Source of the DNA: Psychroflexus salis
GTDB lineage: Bacteria; Bacteroidota; Bacteroidia; Flavobacteriales; Flavobacteriaceae
Direction of reading: 5' to 3'
Assembly (NCBI RefSeq): GCF_014640175.1
Contig: NZ_BMGL01000002.1
Location: forward strand, 124,001-188,000
DNA length: 64,000 nucleotides
The notes under the pieces are model-generated. The model saw nothing but the letters and a program-made list of their open reading frames with translations. It was not told the DNA's origin and ran no database searches. This document shows, one piece after another, positions 1-7,725 of the stretch; the first letter of the stretch is position 1, and each line of letters begins with the position of its first letter. A program made the translations under genes and the position numbers.

Positions 1-1
1 A

Positions 2-1027
2 GGAGGAACTACAGGTAAATCTTTAGAAGTTGTGTTCACAAAAGAAGATATGCAAGAGCGCTTTGCCATGCTTGATGCCTTTAGAATGAAACAAGGGTAC
101 AAGCTCGGTAAAAAAACAGCTTGGTTTTCTGGTAAATCTATTATTTCAAAAAGAGATATTAGTAAAAATAGATTTTGGAAGACTGATTATTTGTACAAGG
201 TTAGATATTACTCTACTTTTCATATAAGTGAAAAATACCTTAGTTATTACTTAGAAGATTTAATAAAATATCAACCTGAGTTTTTTGTAGGTTTTCCATC
301 TACAATTTTAGAAATTGCTAAATATGGAATTAAATATAATATTAAATTTCCTTCTAACATAGTAAAAGCTATTTTTCCAACCGCTGAAACTATTACAACT
401 GAAACTAGAAATATTATTGAGACTTACTTCAATACAAAAATGTTTGATCAGTATGCATCATCAGAAGGTGCACCTTTTATTTTTGAATGTGAAAAAAGAA
501 ATTTACATTTAGAATTGCAAAGTGGGGTGTTTGAAGTTTTAGATGATAATGATCTTCCTGTGTATTCTGGTCGACTTATAGTTACATCATTCACAACTCA
601 TGGTACTCCATTAATTCGTTATGATATTGGCGACCGTATTACCTTAGAAGATGAGAATAAAGTGTGTGATTGTGGTAATAATAACCCTATGGTAAAGGAA
701 ATTTTAGGTCGTATAGATGATTTCATATATTCACCTGAAAATGGTAAAATTAATTTAGGAAATATTTCAAATACATTAAAAGGAACCCTTGGAATAAAAA
801 AATTTCAGGTAATTCAGGACTCTTTAGATGAGATTCAAATACTAATAGAAATTGATGACAATTTTACTGAAAAAAGTAAAAAGGTATTCATTGATAATTG
901 GATAGATAGAGTTGGTAATAAGATGGTTATAGAGGTTAGTCCAGTTGAAAAAATAAAAGTAGAAAATAGTGGTAAGTTTAGAATTGTTAAGAATAATATC
1001 AAGCACCTAATAAATGGGTATGCCTAA
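2..1027 (+). CDS. CapK/phenylacetate-CoA-ligase-like adenylate-forming enzyme (5' truncated)
   Basis: The reading frame is open from the left edge, so the gene begins outside the window; an internal GTG at 32 is not the true start. The first visible residues, GGTTGK, are the phosphate-binding loop of the ANL (adenylate-forming) superfamily. Further on, the segment TPLIRYDIGDR and a Cys-rich stretch with CDCG resemble the phenylacetate-CoA ligase/CapK branch. CapK-like proteins are common in capsule and exopolysaccharide loci, where they are thought to activate a carboxylic acid; the substrate here is unknown. The stop overlaps the start of the following glycosyltransferase, which implies translational coupling. 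It is clearly more AT-rich than the next gene. Family assignment is good, function is inferred. Confidence 0.8.
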   Translation, partial: GGTTGKSLEVVFTKEDMQERFAMLDAFRMKQGYKLGKKTAWFSGKSIISKRDISKNRFWKTDYLYKVRYYSTFHISEKYLSYYLEDLIKYQPEFFVGFPSTILEIAKYGIKYNIKFPSNIVKAIFPTAETITTETRNIIETYFNTKMFDQYASSEGAPFIFECEKRNLHLELQSGVFEVLDDNDLPVYSGRLIVTSFTTHGTPLIRYDIGDRITLEDENKVCDCGNNNPMVKEILGRIDDFIYSPENGKINLGNISNTLKGTLGIKKFQVIQDSLDEIQILIEIDDNFTEKSKKVFIDNWIDRVGNKMVIEVSPVEKIKVENSGKFRIVKNNIKHLINGYA

Positions 1028-2186
1028 ACTCATCCGCTTAACCACAGTGCCGCTATCCCTTCAGTTTTTAATCAAAGGGCAACCTAGATTTATGAGTAAG
1101 TTTTTTGAGGTGCTGTGTGTGTCTTCAGGACCTAAAGAAGAGCTGGAAAAAGTGTCGGTTTATGAACAGGTAGGGGTGAGAGAAGTCCACATGACGCGCC
1201 AGATCACGCCGGTGAAAGATTTAGTGTCTTTGGTTAAGCTTATACGCTTGTTCAGAAAAGATAAACCCGCTGTTGTTCACACTCACACTCCAAAAGCGGG
1301 AATTTTAGGGATGCTGGCAGCAAATCTAGCTAATGTGCCTATACGTTTACACACCGTTGCAGGAATGCCACTCATGGAAGCAGAGGGTGGTAAAAGAAAA
1401 TTGCTAGATGCTGTAGAAAAACTAACCTACGCTTGCGCCACTAAAATATATCCCAACAGCAAAGGATTAGAGCACTTTATCTTAGAAAATAACTATGCTA
1501 AAAAAGAAAAAATAAAAGTCATTGCCAACGGAAGCTCTAATGGCATAGACACTTCCTATTTCAATCCAGAAAACTACACACAACAACAAAACCAAACATT
1601 ACGAAAGCAATTAGGCATCCAAGAAGAAGATTTTGTCTTCATATTCGTAGGTCGTTTAGTTGGAGATAAAGGGATAAATGAGTTGGTTCAAGCTTTTAAG
1701 TCCCTTTCCTTTGGAGAGGGATTTAGGGTGAGGCTTTTACTCGTCGGTCCCCAAGAATCTGAACTTGACCCCTTACTCCCCGAAACTTTACAAGAAATAC
1801 AAAACAATCCGAATATCATTGCCGTAGGATTTCAAGAAGATGTACGGCCTTATTTTGCTATTTCAGATGCGTTAACTTTTCCAAGTTATCGAGAAGGATT
1901 TCCTAATGTGGTCATGCAAGCAGGAGCAATGGGCTTGCCTAGTATAGTGTCGGATATTAATGGTTGTAATGAAATTATTATTGAAGGCAAAAACGGATTG
2001 ATTATTCCAGTTAAAAATACCGAAACTTTACAAACAGCGATGTTAAGTCTTCTAGAAGATCAAGACTTGTATCAGCAGCTCAAAAGCAATGCTCGCGAGA
2101 TGATTACTTCCAGATACAAGCAAAAAGTAGTTTGGGAAGCCTTGTTGGAAGAGTATAAAAGTTTGTTGAAAGAGATTCCGAGTTAG
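1014..2186 (+). CDS. Family 4 glycosyltransferase (surface polysaccharide)
   Basis: A 390-residue GT-B fold glycosyltransferase. The N-terminal half carries VHTHTPKAGILGMLAA, the usual acceptor-side loop of PglA/CapM-like enzymes. The C-terminal half has FVFIFVGRLVGDKG and the donor-site region SYREGFPNVVMQAGAMGLP. The second acid of the usual EX7E motif is Gln here, which is common in this subgroup as far as I recall. It should transfer a sugar from a nucleotide donor to a lipid-linked glycan at the cytoplasmic membrane. The start overlaps the previous gene by 14 nt; ATG at 1020 is an alternative. The last codons and the stop (I-P-S-stop) lie inside the first copy of the downstream repeat module, so the C-terminus may have been altered by that repeat. 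Confidence 0.88.
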   Translation: MGMPKLIRLTTVPLSLQFLIKGQPRFMSKFFEVLCVSSGPKEELEKVSVYEQVGVREVHMTRQITPVKDLVSLVKLIRLFRKDKPAVVHTHTPKAGILGMLAANLANVPIRLHTVAGMPLMEAEGGKRKLLDAVEKLTYACATKIYPNSKGLEHFILENNYAKKEKIKVIANGSSNGIDTSYFNPENYTQQQNQTLRKQLGIQEEDFVFIFVGRLVGDKGINELVQAFKSLSFGEGFRVRLLLVGPQESELDPLLPETLQEIQNNPNIIAVGFQEDVRPYFAISDALTFPSYREGFPNVVMQAGAMGLPSIVSDINGCNEIIIEGKNGLIIPVKNTETLQTAMLSLLEDQDLYQQLKSNAREMITSRYKQKVVWEALLEEYKSLLKEIPS

Positions 2187-2676
2187 TCGCTCCGCTTCAT
2201 TGCGAGTTTTTGTTTATTAATCTACTTAGAGGTCACTAAGTGTCCAGGTACTAATCGGGATGTACCGAAGTACGGCCACTGAATGATTTCAAACATGATG
2301 AAGTTGAAGCCATACACCCTTTAGGGCCGGGGCAAAATGGCTTAATTTCAACGAACGAGAGTAGAGTTGAAATTGTACCTAGAAGTGTTTACACTGAGTG
2401 ATTTCAACGAACGCGAGTAGAGTTGAAATAGTACCTAGAAGTGTTTACACTGAGTGATTTTAACGAACGCGAGTGGATTTGAAATAGTACCTAGAAGTGT
2501 TTACACTGAGTGATTTCAACGAACGCGAGTGGAGTTGAAATAGTACCTAGAAGTGTTTACACTGAGTGATTTCAACGAACGCGAGTGGATTTGAAATAGT
2601 ACCTAGAAGTGTTTACACTGAGTGATTTCAACGAACGAGAGTAGAGTTGAAATTGTATCGAAGTGAACCCGCAATA
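2175..2676 (+). repeat. Repeat module A: 170-nt head plus six 56-nt hairpin units
   Basis: First and longest of four related modules. A head of about 170 nt begins with ATTCCGAGTTAG, which also encodes the end of the glycosyltransferase. It is followed by six tandem 56-nt units whose hairpins start at 2345, 2401, 2457, 2513, 2569 and 2625, an exact 56-nt period. Each unit holds ATTTCAAC, a 13-nt loop, then GTTGAAAT (or TTTGAAAT), joined by GTACCTAGAAGTGTTTACACT. The module ends with a tail of about 23 nt containing GAACCCGCAATA. I see no long ORF and no known RNA family. Strand is arbitrary. Confidence 0.9.
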
Positions 2677-2954
2677 ATTCCGAGTTAGTCGCTGCGCTCC
2701 ATTGCTAGTTTTTGTTTATTAATCTACTTAGAGGTCACTAAGTGTCCCGGTGCTAATCGGGATGTACCGAAGTACGGCCAGTGAATGATTTCAAACATGA
2801 TGAAGTTGAAGACATACACCCTTTAGGGCCGGGGCAAAATGGCGTAATTTCAACGAACGAGAGTAGATTTGAAATAGTACCTAGAAGTGTTTACACTGAG
2901 TGATTTCAACGAACGATAGTAGAGTTGAAATTGTACCGAAGTGAACCCGCAATA
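2677..2954 (+). repeat. Repeat module B: head plus two hairpin units
   Basis: Second copy, directly abutting module A. The 170-nt head differs from A at only a handful of positions. Two 56-nt hairpin units start at 2847 and 2903, and the same tail (GAACCCGCAATA) closes it. The head carries a short inverted repeat, TCCCG then eight nt then CGGGA, which is imperfect in module A. The head also ends in a diverged hairpin-unit copy (ATTTCAAACATGATGAAGTTGAAG), suggesting that the head itself grew from the same unit. Confidence 0.9.
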
Positions 2955-3265
2955 ATTCCGAGTTAGTCGCTCCGCTCCATTTCTAGTTTTTGTTTATTAA
3001 TCTACTTAGAGGTCACTAATTGTCCCGGTACTAATCGGGATGTACCGAAGTGCGACCACTGAATGATTTCAAACATGATGAAGTTGAAGCCATTCACCCT
3101 TTAGGGCCGGGGCAAAATGGCTTAATTTCAACGAACGCGAGTGGAGTTGAAATAGTACCTAGAAGTGTTTACACTGAGTGATTTCAACGAACGCGAGTGG
3201 AGTTGAAATAGTACCTAGAAGTGTTTACACTGAGTGATTTCAACGAACGCGAGTGGAGTTGAAAT
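2955..3265 (+). repeat. Repeat module C: head plus three hairpin units, tail lost
   Basis: Third tandem copy. Hairpins start at 3125, 3181 and 3237, again at a 56-nt period. Unlike A, B and D, the last unit is not followed by the GAACCCGCAATA tail. The sequence breaks into GTACCGAAGTGTTTG and then unrelated AT-rich DNA that leads to the AbiE genes. This marks the left junction of the toxin-antitoxin cassette. Confidence 0.88.
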
Positions 3266-3375
3266 AGTACCGAAGTGTTTGTTTGAAAGCTTATAAATGA
3301 ACTCAAGGTGCATTAAAATAAATTAAAATAAACTATATAAAAGAATTTGTTTAATTTAGTGCATAAAAATGAACT

Positions 3376-4158
3376 ATGAGTACCGTTAAACCATCTAAAA
3401 TAAACAAGTTATTAAAATTACAGCCTCCCGGAGTTGTGTTAATTAGTAGTTGGCTGGTGGGGCAAGGCTACAGTCCAGAATTACTCAGGAAGTACCGCAA
3501 TAGTAATTGGTTAACATCCATAGGTACTGGAGCAATGATAAGAGAAAAGGACCAAGTTAATTACCTTGGTGCCATTTTCGGTCTCCAACGGCAATTAGGT
3601 TTGAGCATACATCCTGGAGCTAAAACAGCCTTATCGCTTCATGGAAAAGCTCATTTTTTAGATTTTGACCAGCAACAAGTTTACTTATTTGGACATTCGA
3701 AAGAAAATTTACCCCTTTGGTTTCAAAAGTATGATTGGAAAGTAGATATAAATTATTATACCACTTCTTTTCTTCCTGCAGATGAAGGAATGACATCTAT
3801 TCGTATCGATAACTTTGAACTGAGCATATCATCACCTGCTCGTGGGTTAATGGAATGTCTATTTTTAGCTCCACAATCACAAGATTTGATGGAGTGTCTT
3901 CAAATTATGCAAGGGCTTAATAATCTTCATCCAAAACAAGTACAGCCTTTGTTGGAACAATGTACCTCCGTGAAAGTGAAACGTTTATTTCTTTACTTAG
4001 CAGAATCGTGTAGTCATACCTGGTTTAAACACTTAAATTTAAAACAAATTGATTTAGGAAAAGGGAACAGAAGTTTGTCGAAAAAAGGAGTTTATATACC
4101 AAAATATAAAATCACCGTTCCGCAAGAAATGCAAAAAGATGAGTCCCCAGAATTATAA
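3376..4158 (+). CDS. AbiEi-family antitoxin (type IV toxin-antitoxin)
   Basis: A 260-residue protein resembling AbiEi antitoxins. The N-terminal ~60 residues look like a winged helix-turn-helix (LISSWLVGQGYSPELLRKY, then a wing-like segment with SIGTGAMIR). The rest resembles the AbiEi C-terminal domain, including HPGAKTALSLHG. In characterised AbiE systems the antitoxin represses its own promoter and offsets the toxin without forming a stable complex. The gene overlaps the toxin gene by 20 nt, so the two are coupled. The 110-nt AT-rich leader between the repeat array and this ATG should hold the promoter, but I see no convincing operator. The whole cassette lies between repeat modules C and D. 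Confidence 0.82.
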   Translation: MSTVKPSKINKLLKLQPPGVVLISSWLVGQGYSPELLRKYRNSNWLTSIGTGAMIREKDQVNYLGAIFGLQRQLGLSIHPGAKTALSLHGKAHFLDFDQQQVYLFGHSKENLPLWFQKYDWKVDINYYTTSFLPADEGMTSIRIDNFELSISSPARGLMECLFLAPQSQDLMECLQIMQGLNNLHPKQVQPLLEQCTSVKVKRLFLYLAESCSHTWFKHLNLKQIDLGKGNRSLSKKGVYIPKYKITVPQEMQKDESPEL

Positions 4159-5065
4159 AGCGCAAGTAGATTTATTGTTAAGAGTTCTTCCTGAAGTTGC
4201 TAAGGAAAATTGTTTTGCCTTACATGGTGGTACAGCAATCAACTTATTTATTAGAAATATGCCTCGGTTGTCGGTAGATATAGACCTTACCTACCTACCA
4301 TTGGAAAATAGAAATAATGCGTTACAAGGAATAAGCAAAGCCTTGTTGCAGATTAAGAAAAATATTGAACAAGCTTTCACTTTATTCAAGGTTCAACATC
4401 TGGAGAACGAAGCTAAACTTTTGGTAAGCAGTGAGGATGCAACGATCAAAATGGAAGTCAATTTAATTAAAAGAGGTTGCTATTCTCCACCTCAGCATTT
4501 AGCATTATGCGAAAAAGCACAAGATGATTTTGAGGTTTACACAGAGATAGCAGTTGTTGAACAAGGGCATTTATTTGGTGGTAAAATATGTGCAGCCTTA
4601 GACCGTCAGCATCCTCGTGATTTGTTCGATATCAAATACATGCTAGAAAAAGATGGTTTTTCACCTGAAATAAAGAAAGGCTTTCTGTTCTATTTAATTA
4701 GCTCCAATAGACCTATCGTTGAAGTATTGTTTCCTATATTTAAAGATCAAAATCTAGCATTTAGTAATCAATTTGAAGGAATGTCGCAGGCTAAGTTTGA
4801 TTATTTAGAATATGAAAAAACAAGAGAAACCTTAGTTCGTACTGTAAACTCAGCTTTAACAAAAGAAGACAAGGCGTTTTTAGTAAGCATAGAGGTTGGA
4901 GAACCTGATTGGAATACGTATGATTTTAGCCAATTCCCAGCTGTCCAGTGGAAATTGCAAAATATCAATAAGCTAAGCAAGAAAAACCCAGCAAAGCACA
5001 AAAAGCTTTATAATAAACTTGAAATGGAGTTTTCTAAATTTGAGAATAATAAAGACTTAAACTAA
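4139..5065 (+). CDS. AbiEii/AbiGii-family nucleotidyltransferase toxin
   Basis: A 308-residue protein with the DNA polymerase beta-like nucleotidyltransferase core of AbiEii toxins: HGGTAI at residues 29-34 and the metal-binding acids in SVDIDL (Asp47, Asp49). A downstream stretch, LDRQHPRDLFDIKYML, is typical of the family. AbiEii toxins cause reversible growth arrest and abort phage infection. The start ATG at 4139 lies inside the antitoxin gene. The C-terminus is Lys-rich (NKLSKKNPAKHKKLYNK). Both family and pairing are clear; activity in this organism is inferred. Confidence 0.86.
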   Translation: MSPQNYKAQVDLLLRVLPEVAKENCFALHGGTAINLFIRNMPRLSVDIDLTYLPLENRNNALQGISKALLQIKKNIEQAFTLFKVQHLENEAKLLVSSEDATIKMEVNLIKRGCYSPPQHLALCEKAQDDFEVYTEIAVVEQGHLFGGKICAALDRQHPRDLFDIKYMLEKDGFSPEIKKGFLFYLISSNRPIVEVLFPIFKDQNLAFSNQFEGMSQAKFDYLEYEKTRETLVRTVNSALTKEDKAFLVSIEVGEPDWNTYDFSQFPAVQWKLQNINKLSKKNPAKHKKLYNKLEMEFSKFENNKDLN

Positions 5066-5087
5066 ATAATGAAAAAAAACTGTATTA

Positions 5088-5478
5088 ATTCCAAGTTAGT
5101 CGCTCCGCTCCATTGCTAGTTTTTGTTTATTAATCTACTTAGAGGTCACTGAGTGTCCCGGTACTAATCGGGATGTACCGAAGTGCGACCACTGAATGAT
5201 TTCAAACATGATGAAGTTGAAGCCATTCACCCTTTAGGGCCGGGGCAAAATGGCTTAATTTCAACGAACGCGAGTGGATTTGAAATAGTACCTAGAAGTG
5301 TTTAGACTGAGTGATTTCAACGAACGCGAGTGGATTTGAAATAGTACCTAGAAGTGTTTAGACTGAGTGATTTCAACGAACGCGAGTGGATTTGAAATAG
5401 TACCTAGAAGTGTTTACACTGAGTGATTTCAACGAACGAGAGTAGAGTTGAAATTGTATCGAAGTGAACCCGCAATAA
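5088..5478 (+). repeat. Repeat module D: head plus four hairpin units and tail
   Basis: Fourth copy, on the far side of the AbiE genes. The head starts at ATTCCAAGTTAG and hairpins start at 5258, 5314, 5370 and 5426. Two linkers read GTTTAGACTG where the other modules have GTTTACACTG. The usual tail is present, followed by extra CCCGCAA repeats up to the next gene. The module supplies an in-frame TTG at 5448 ahead of the sugar transferase, but that is almost certainly not the real start. Confidence 0.9.
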
Positions 5479-5501
5479 TCCAACCCGCAACCCGCAATAA
5501 A

Positions 5502-6104
5502 ATGTACAAATCATCCCTAAAACCCACATTCGATTTTCTCGCTGCATTTTTCGGCTTGTTAGTGCTAAGTCCAATTTTTATAGTAACCACAATTGCATTG
5601 GCTATTGCCAACAATGGGAAACCTTTTTTCTTTCAAAAACGACCTGGGAAAAACGAACATATTTTTAGTATTATCAAGTTCAAGACCATGAACGATAAAA
5701 AGGATGCTCATGGTGATTTGTTATCGGATGCAGAACGTTTAACCGCAGTAGGTAAATTTGTCCGTAAGACCTCTTTAGATGAAATACCGCAATTGCTCAA
5801 CGTGTTAAAGGGTGACATGAGTTTAATTGGTCCAAGGCCTCTACTGCCTGAATATTTACCATTGTATAATCTAGAACAAAAAAAACGTCACAATGTAAAA
5901 CCTGGAATCACTGGCTGGGCGCAAGTCAATGGCAGAAATGCTATTTCTTGGGATGATAAATTTAAATTAGATGTTGAATATGTTAATCAACAAAGTTTTT
6001 TATTTGATTTAAAAATCCTAATATTAACTTTTAAAAAGGTTTTTGTCTCAGAAGGAATTAATCAAGCTGGTCAAGCTACAGCTACTAAATTTGAAGGGAA
6101 TTAA
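5502..6104 (+). CDS. Initiating undecaprenyl-phosphate sugar-1-phosphate transferase (PglC/WcaJ type)
   Basis: A 200-residue monotopic phosphoglycosyl transferase. It has one N-terminal hydrophobic segment (LAAFFGLLVLSPIFIVTTIA), the basic motif RPGKNEHIFSIIKFKTM, the catalytic Asp-Glu pair at residues 93-94 in SLDEIPQLLNVLKGDMSLIG, and GPRP. It transfers a sugar phosphate from a UDP-sugar to undecaprenyl phosphate, the first membrane step of glycan assembly. ATG at 5502 is preferred because it gives the family's usual N-terminus; the longer TTG start at 5448 would translate repeat sequence. The next gene overlaps by one base. With an acetyltransferase partner the sugar is plausibly bacillosamine-like, but that is inference. 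Confidence 0.9.
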   Translation: MYKSSLKPTFDFLAAFFGLLVLSPIFIVTTIALAIANNGKPFFFQKRPGKNEHIFSIIKFKTMNDKKDAHGDLLSDAERLTAVGKFVRKTSLDEIPQLLNVLKGDMSLIGPRPLLPEYLPLYNLEQKKRHNVKPGITGWAQVNGRNAISWDDKFKLDVEYVNQQSFLFDLKILILTFKKVFVSEGINQAGQATATKFEGN

Positions 6105-6718
6105 TGAAAAAAATCAACTTATTTGGTGCTAGCGGTCACGCTAAAGTAATAATAGACATCATTGAAAGTAACGGCTTTGAAGTCGGTTACATCTTTGATG
6201 ATAATCCTGATATTAAGCTTTTTTTGGGTCGAGAAGTGATTTCTAATTACAATGATGTACAGTTAAATTCCAATCCACTAATTATAAGTATTGGTGATAA
6301 TGCAGTTAGAAAAAAAATAGTTAAAAAATTAAATGCTGTTCAACTTTCGCCCGGTATAGCTCATCCAAGTGCTATTATTTCACCCTATTCCAAAATTGGA
6401 AAGGGTACAGTTATAATGCCTAATGCTGTAATCAACTCAGATGCGTATATTGGTGAGAATTGCATAATTAACACCTCCGCTGTGATTGAACACGATTGTA
6501 TTATTGAAGATTTTGCTCATATTTCACCTAATGTTTCTTTAGCAGGTGGAGTGAAAATAGGCGAAAGTTCACACGTAGGAATAGGCACATCTATTATCCA
6601 ATGTATAAAAATAGGGAAAAACACAATTGTGGGAGCAGGAGCTGTAGTTTCAAAATCACTTCCTCCCAATTGCACCGCCGTAGGCATACCCGCAAAGCCC
6701 ATTAAATTTCATAAATAG
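6104..6718 (+). CDS. NeuD/PglD-like sugar O/N-acetyltransferase
   Basis: A 204-residue acyltransferase. The N-terminal nucleotide-sugar domain starts with LFGASGHAKVIIDII. It is followed by left-handed beta-helix hexapeptide repeats such as IGKGTVIMPNAVI and IGKNTIVGAGAVV. The conserved catalytic His lies in VIEHDC. PglD-type enzymes acetylate the amino sugar of UDP-linked bacillosamine precursors; NeuD acts on sialic acids. Pairing with the preceding PglC-like transferase favours the PglD role. The aminotransferase (PglE) expected in such a pathway is not in this window. The start overlaps the upstream stop (TAATG). Confidence 0.87.
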   Translation: MKKINLFGASGHAKVIIDIIESNGFEVGYIFDDNPDIKLFLGREVISNYNDVQLNSNPLIISIGDNAVRKKIVKKLNAVQLSPGIAHPSAIISPYSKIGKGTVIMPNAVINSDAYIGENCIINTSAVIEHDCIIEDFAHISPNVSLAGGVKIGESSHVGIGTSIIQCIKIGKNTIVGAGAVVSKSLPPNCTAVGIPAKPIKFHK

Positions 6719-6804
6719 TAAATTTTAAGAAATCAAAATTCATCATACACTTAGTTTTTAGCTTAACTAAATCATCTATCCTAAACCAGTTTTTCAAAAT
6801 AAAC

Positions 6805-6837
6805 AAGCCCTGTTACTTTTAAGTAGCAGGGCTTCTT
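6805..6837 (+). terminator. Hairpin downstream of the polysaccharide genes
   Basis: AAGCCCTGTTACTT and AAGTAGCAGGGCTT form a 14-bp stem with one G-T pair. It is followed only by CTTCTTC and not a clean T run, so it is a weak intrinsic terminator or a processing stem. Confidence 0.5.
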
Positions 6838-6970
6838 CAGTTAAACACATTAGATTTACATACTCACTTGCAAGAGATTCAAACAATTAAACGCATTGTT
6901 TTTAAATGCATATTAGCAATTATAACCCCTTTCTATAAAAAGCTTAAATCAGTTTAAAGATTTAAAATAA

Positions 6971-7004
6971 AAAAGCCCTTATTGGTTTATCCATAAGGGC
7001 TTTT
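6971..7004. terminator. Bidirectional terminator between converging genes
   Basis: A perfect 12-bp stem (AAAAGCCCTTAT / ATAAGGGCTTTT) with a 10-nt loop and A/T runs on both sides. It sits between the acetyltransferase (+) and the small sorting-tail protein (-), so it can stop transcription from either side. The 6719-7025 gap contains no other feature I can support. Confidence 0.75.
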
Positions 7005-7025
7005 GTGTTTATATAGGTAAAAAAA

Positions 7026-7250
7026 TTATTTTTCTTTTTGGTTTAGTTTTCGTATTCCATAAACACCACCAGCCACTAAACTAAGTAATAATAACGAATT
7101 AATCGGAACAATTTCGTCATCAACATCATCATCAAAACCTGGATCAGGAGTTGGTGGGCCACCAAGTCCTTGGCTTACCACTATAAGTGGCGAAAGCGTA
7201 CAAAAGAAAACTAGACTAGTTATTATTATTGACTTTATTTGCTTACTCAT
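7026..7250 (-). CDS. Small exported protein with PID-CTERM-like tail
   Basis: A 74-residue protein. It has an N-terminal signal segment (IIITSLVFFCTLSPLIVVSQ), a short Gly-Pro-rich and Asp-rich centre (PTPDPGFDDDVDDE), then PINSLLLLSLVAGGVYGIRKL and a basic end. The three-part tail (a Pro-Ile-polar signature, a hydrophobic helix, Lys/Arg) resembles the PID-CTERM class of small Bacteroidota proteins and, more broadly, exosortase-type sorting tails. Such proteins often sit next to polysaccharide genes, as here. There is nothing between signal and tail that looks like an enzyme. A -7-like box on the minus strand lies at 7317-7324. The role is unknown. Confidence 0.65.
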   Translation of the reverse strand: MSKQIKSIIITSLVFFCTLSPLIVVSQGLGGPPTPDPGFDDDVDDEIVPINSLLLLSLVAGGVYGIRKLNQKEK

Positions 7251-7725
7251 ATCCTAAAATTCTTAATCGATTGGTATTTTGCAATTTAGTAAAATATCTT
7301 TATACACAACAATCTGCAAATATATAACTGATTCATTTACGTTAAGTAAATTAATTGTAGAATTTTGTTTAACTAAATTACAGTCAAATATACTACTATA
7401 ACTACATACAAAAGGTAAAAACCAGGATTTATTAATTAAATAAAATAACTTAAAGTTTAGCTAATAAATTGATTTTGAATATAATTGCTTGCTTAAAATT
7501 TATAAAAGTACACTATTGCTTCTAAAAACCTAAAGCTTTATGAGTAGCTTCAGCTATAAAAAAGACGACAGTTTCTGCATTTTTTTCTTTAAAGCTGACG
7601 CAATTGTAGGTAAATTTCTAAAAATTTAATTTAAAATAGTCAAGCATTCATAATTTACAAGTTACTGTTTTGCAATTCACTTACAACCAACAACCATTCA
7701 CCAGAAACCAGCAAGCAACTTTTCG
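7251..7725. other. Intergenic stretch without a supportable gene
   Basis: These 475 nt are AT-rich and separate two minus-strand genes. A minus-strand TATATTTG box at 7317-7324 may serve the small protein. A 29-codon ORF (plus strand, near 7540-7629) has no recognisable content. The last ~65 nt (about 7657-7720) are a C/A-rich low-complexity run of CAACCA-like words. Confidence 0.6.

Noticed and set aside
2345-2653. Regular 56-nt repeats suggested a CRISPR array
   Set aside because: The segments between the hairpins are also repeated almost identically, so there are no unique spacers, and no cas gene is present.
2175-3265. Retron or group II intron as an explanation for the structured array
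   Set aside because: No reverse transcriptase is present and the fold pattern is simple tandem hairpins.
5448-5501. Longer sugar transferase starting at TTG 5448
   Set aside because: The added 18 codons are repeat-module sequence; ATG at 5502 gives the family's normal N-terminus.
7540-7629. 29-codon ORF in the gap between the small sorting-tail protein and asd
   Set aside because: No recognisable motif, no good ribosome-binding or promoter signal, and it is short enough to arise by chance.
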